A stretch of 64,000 bases of DNA from Streptomyces canus (GTDB lineage: Bacteria; Actinomycetota; Actinomycetes; Streptomycetales; Streptomycetaceae). The notes beneath the pieces were generated by a model. That model had not been told where the DNA came from and made no database searches. It saw only the letters and a list, made by a program, of their open reading frames with translations. The translations under genes and the position numbers were made by a program. Where the stretch lies: NCBI RefSeq assembly GCF_001514145.1, contig NZ_KQ948663.1:100247-164246 (forward strand), read 5' to 3'. This document shows positions 61,275 to 64,000 of the stretch, piece by piece (position 1 is the stretch's first letter; the number at the start of each line of letters is the position of its first letter).

Positions 61275-63086
61275 GTGGACGAGAGCGGCGGGAGCGGGCA
61301 GCCGCGGTCCGACAAGGACCGGCCGGCCAAGCCCGACGCAGGGCCCACGGCCCAGACCACCGACCCCACGACCCCCGACCCGAACGAGAACGGAACCAGC
61401 GCTTCCGTAGAGGGCGCCGACACACTCCGACCCGACGGCAGCGTCGACGGCACTGACGGCGCCCCGGAGCCCACCGCGGACGACAACCCCGCCCAGGAAC
61501 CGTCAACGGCCGCCTCCGAGGTCAGCGCCGGACCCGAGGACAGTCGGCGCCCGTCGGAACCTTCAACGGCCGACGGCACCAGCCCCGCGCCACGAGCGGC
61601 CGACGACCCTTCCGAGGCCGACGGCGGCCCCGTTGAAGCCGACGCAGCCCCCGCGGCGGGCGGTCTCCCGGAGGCCGGCGCCGCCCCGGAGGGGAGCCCG
61701 CGCCCGTCCGACGCCCCCGCTCCCGCCCCGGAGGCCGACGGGCCGGCAGGCGAGGGCGTGAGTGCGGAACATGAGGCCGGCCGCCCCCACGGCGGTCACC
61801 GGCAGACCTCACCCCCCGCCGACCTGCACAAATCCGAAGAGCCGGACGCCGACCACGCCTCTCCGGCCTTCCACGACGACCACCGCACCCTCGCCCACTC
61901 CGGCGCCCCCAAGAGTCCCCCGCCCCAGTCCCCCCAGCCCCGGGGCGGCCTGCTGATGGGCCGCCCCTTCGGTGTGCCCGTCTACGTCGCCCCCAGCTGG
62001 TTCCTCGTCGCCGCGCTCATCACCTGGGTGTTCGGCGGCCAGCTGGACCGCGTGCTGCCGGAGCTCGGTGCCCTCCGCTACCTCGTCTCCCTCTTCTTCG
62101 CTGTCGCCTTCTACGCTTCCGTCCTCGTCCACGAACTGGCGCACACCGTCGCGGCCCTGCGCTTCAAGCTCCCCGTCCGCCGCATCCAGCTCCAGTTCTT
62201 CGGCGGCGTCTCCGAGATCGAGAAAGAGGCCGAGACCCCCGGCCGGGAGTTCGTGCTGGCCTTCGTCGGCCCGCTGCTCTCCCTGATCCTCGCCGGCCTC
62301 TTCTACCTCGCCATGCAGCCCGTCGAACCCGGCACGGTCCCCGGCGTCCTGCTCGCCGGCCTGATGGTCTCCAACCTCATCGTGGCCGCCTTCAACCTCC
62401 TGCCCGGCCTCCCCCTCGACGGCGGCCGCATGCTCCGCGCCGTCGTCTGGAAGATCACCGGCAAGCCCATGAGCGGCACCATCGCCGCCGCCTGGGTCGG
62501 CCGCGCCCTCGCCGTCTGCGTCCTCATCGGCCTCCCCCTGCTCACCCAGTCCGGAGCGCTCGGTTCCTCCGCCGAGGACAACGTCGGCATGGACACCGTC
62601 ATGGACGCCCTGCTCGCCGCGATCCTCGCCGCGATCATCTGGACCGGCGCCGGCAACAGCCTGCGCATGGCACGCCTGCGCGAACACCTCCCCGAACTGC
62701 GCGCCCGCACCCTCACCCGCCGCGCGGTCCCCGTCGAGACCGACACCCCCCTCTCCGAGGCCCTGCGCCGCGCCAACGCCGCCGGCGCCCGCGCCCTGGT
62801 CGTCGTCGACGCCGAGGGCACCCCGCTCTCCCTCGTCCGCGAGGCCGCCATCGTCGGCGTACCCGAACACCGCCGCCCCTGGGTCGCCGTCAGCGGCCTC
62901 GCCCAGGACCTCACCGACGGCATGCGCGTCTCGGCCGAGCTCGCGGGCGAGGACCTGCTGGACGCCCTGCGTGCGACCCCCGCCACCGAATACCTCGTGG
63001 TCGAGCAGACCGGCGAGATCTACGGCGTCCTGTCCGCGGCCGACGTGGAACGCGCCTTCGTGAAGGCCATGGCCAGACCGTCCTAG
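61275..63086 (+). CDS. M50-family site-2 protease with long disordered N-terminus and CBS domains (603 aa)
   Basis: Residues 1-about 225 are Pro/Ala/Glu/Asp-rich and disordered. The membrane part begins GRPFGVPVYVAPSWFL. The zinc motif is VHELAHT (His286, Glu287, His290), and the second motif is NLLPGLPLDGGR. The C-terminal about 150 residues look like paired CBS domains (ALVVVDAEGTPLSLV; EYLVVEQTGEIYGVLSAAD). It cleaves membrane-embedded substrates, probably an anti-sigma factor or similar. GTG start with GAGGGGA upstream. It is co-directional with trmI, an arrangement common beside the actinobacterial proteasome genes. Confidence 0.9.
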   Translation: MDESGGSGQPRSDKDRPAKPDAGPTAQTTDPTTPDPNENGTSASVEGADTLRPDGSVDGTDGAPEPTADDNPAQEPSTAASEVSAGPEDSRRPSEPSTADGTSPAPRAADDPSEADGGPVEADAAPAAGGLPEAGAAPEGSPRPSDAPAPAPEADGPAGEGVSAEHEAGRPHGGHRQTSPPADLHKSEEPDADHASPAFHDDHRTLAHSGAPKSPPPQSPQPRGGLLMGRPFGVPVYVAPSWFLVAALITWVFGGQLDRVLPELGALRYLVSLFFAVAFYASVLVHELAHTVAALRFKLPVRRIQLQFFGGVSEIEKEAETPGREFVLAFVGPLLSLILAGLFYLAMQPVEPGTVPGVLLAGLMVSNLIVAAFNLLPGLPLDGGRMLRAVVWKITGKPMSGTIAAAWVGRALAVCVLIGLPLLTQSGALGSSAEDNVGMDTVMDALLAAILAAIIWTGAGNSLRMARLREHLPELRARTLTRRAVPVETDTPLSEALRRANAAGARALVVVDAEGTPLSLVREAAIVGVPEHRRPWVAVSGLAQDLTDGMRVSAELAGEDLLDALRATPATEYLVVEQTGEIYGVLSAADVERAFVKAMARPS

Positions 63087-63112
63087 TGGTCGGCGGCCCC
63101 TCCCGGGACCGG

Positions 63113-63118
63113 TAGGCT
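63113..63118 (+). promoter_or_regulatory. -10 box (TAGGCT) for leaderless trmI mRNA
   Basis: TAGGCT ends six bases before the ATG at 63125, identical in box and spacing to the mshC promoter. No Shine-Dalgarno sequence is present. Confidence 0.55.
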
Positions 63119-63124
63119 GTTCAC

Positions 63125-64000
63125 ATGTCCGAACCGACCGGTGCCGCCCGCAGGCGCGGGCCCTTCAAGGTCGGGGACCAGGTTCAGCTGACCGACCCCA
63201 AGGGCCGCCACTACACGTTCACGCTCGAAGAGGGAAAGAACTTCCACACCCACAAGGGTTCCTTCCCGCACGACGAGCTGATCGGCGCACCCGAGGGCAG
63301 CGTTGTCCGCACCACCGGTAACGTCGCCTACCTCGCGCTGCGCCCCCTGCTCCCCGACTACGTCCTGTCCATGCCCCGCGGGGCAGCCGTCGTCTACCCG
63401 AAGGACGCGGGGCAGATCCTCGCCTTCGCCGACATCTTCCCCGGCGCCCGCGTCGTGGAAGCCGGCGTCGGCTCCGGCTCGCTCAGCAGCTTCCTGCTGC
63501 GCGCCATCGGCGACCAGGGCATGCTGCACAGCTACGAGCGCCGCGAGGACTTCGCCGAGATCGCCCAGCAGAACGTGGAGCGCTACTTCGGCGGCCCGCA
63601 CCCCGCCTGGCAGCTCACCGTCGGCGACCTCCAGGACAACCTGTCCGACACCGACGTCGACCGCGTCATCCTCGACATGCTCGCCCCCTGGGAGTGCCTG
63701 GAGGCCGTCTCCAAGGCGCTCGTCCCCGGTGGCATCCTGTGCTGCTACGTCGCCACCACCACCCAGCTCGCCCGGACCGTCGAGTCCATCCGCGAGATCG
63801 GCTCCTTCAACGAGCCGACCTCCTGGGAGTCGATGATCCGCAACTGGCACGTGGAAGGCCTGGCAGTCCGCCCGGACCACCGCATGATCGGCCACACCGG
63901 CTTCCTCCTCACCGCCCGCCGCCTCGCCGACGGCGTCGAGCCCCCCATGCGCCGACGCCGCCCCGCCAAGGGCGCCTACGGCGAGGACTACACCGGCCCC
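63125..64000 (+). CDS. trmI: tRNA (adenine-58-N1)-methyltransferase TrmI (3' end beyond the window)
   Basis: The frame is open from the ATG to the right edge (292 codons), so the stop is outside, but the protein looks nearly complete. It has an N-terminal small domain (GPFKVGDQVQLTDPKGRHYT), then a Rossmann-fold methyltransferase with SAM motif VVEAGVGSGSLSSFLLRAIG and catalytic-loop VDRVILDMLAPWECL. The C-terminus is Arg-rich. TrmI methylates A58 in the tRNA T-loop using S-adenosylmethionine. It sits next to the proteasome region in actinobacteria. Confidence 0.93.
   Translation, partial: MSEPTGAARRRGPFKVGDQVQLTDPKGRHYTFTLEEGKNFHTHKGSFPHDELIGAPEGSVVRTTGNVAYLALRPLLPDYVLSMPRGAAVVYPKDAGQILAFADIFPGARVVEAGVGSGSLSSFLLRAIGDQGMLHSYERREDFAEIAQQNVERYFGGPHPAWQLTVGDLQDNLSDTDVDRVILDMLAPWECLEAVSKALVPGGILCCYVATTTQLARTVESIREIGSFNEPTSWESMIRNWHVEGLAVRPDHRMIGHTGFLLTARRLADGVEPPMRRRRPAKGAYGEDYTGP

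Overview
The window is high-GC actinobacterial DNA with very strong C/G bias at third codon positions. Chaplins, a mycothiol ligase, a ParJ-like PAC2 protein, a GylR-type glycerol operon and a TrmI/site-2-protease pair together point to a Streptomyces chromosome. I cannot name the species. Much of the right half follows the SCO1651-SCO1676 gene order of S. coelicolor as I remember it, in reverse, and is interrupted by accessory blocks.

Layout. (1) 1-11732: the 3' end of a contractile injection system (phage-tail-like) operon, with gp25, two J-like baseplate proteins, a gpI-like tail protein, a DUF6519 protein and a peptidoglycan amidase, mostly joined by 1-4 base overlaps. (2) 11752-17063, minus strand: a Pls/PosA-type single-module NRPS whose adenylation pocket reads as lysine-activating, followed by an overlapping M1 aminopeptidase. 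This is the architecture expected for an epsilon-polylysine-like polymer and its processing enzyme. (3) 17344-17431: tRNA-Leu(GAG), at the edge of the accessory DNA. (4) 17630-31500: conserved core, with an M20 peptidase, chaplins ChpH and ChpC, a DUF5703 protein, an acidic protein, a RecD-like protein with eroded ATPase motifs, an aldo/keto reductase, an LLM oxidoreductase, a ferritin-like protein, CorA, and the histidine phosphatase / DUF3090 / SCO1664-family / MshC cluster. (5) 31578-35120: an accessory block with a glutamine-rich protein and an intracellular subtilase that share a C-terminal module, plus an exported beta-propeller-like protein. (6) 35189-36199: parJ. (7) 36465-45719: a methionine-salvage island (GntR-type regulator, mtnA, mtnDCB, a sugar-type ABC importer and mtnK) with short Cys-containing leader ORFs in the divergent control region. 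(8) 45796-51039: glpF-glpK-glpD with gylR and two matching operator-like palindromes. (9) 51324-64000: metH, a HAD phosphatase, two tandem family-5 solute-binding lipoproteins, an orphan NarL-type regulator, a RecB-like Fe-S nuclease, a site-2 protease and the nearly complete trmI.

How it works together. The mtn genes cover the whole route from imported or recycled 5-methylthioribose to the keto-acid precursor of methionine (MtnK, A, B, C, D), and metH lies a few kilobases away across the glycerol genes. Several core genes (acidic protein, aldo/keto reductase, phosphatase, mshC, trmI) have a TANNNT box 6-8 bases before the start codon and no ribosome-binding site, so they are probably leaderless.

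The most interesting parts are the glutamine-rich protein/subtilase pair, the lysine-type Pls with its coupled peptidase, the leader-peptide-controlled methylthioribose locus and the eroded RecD-like protein.
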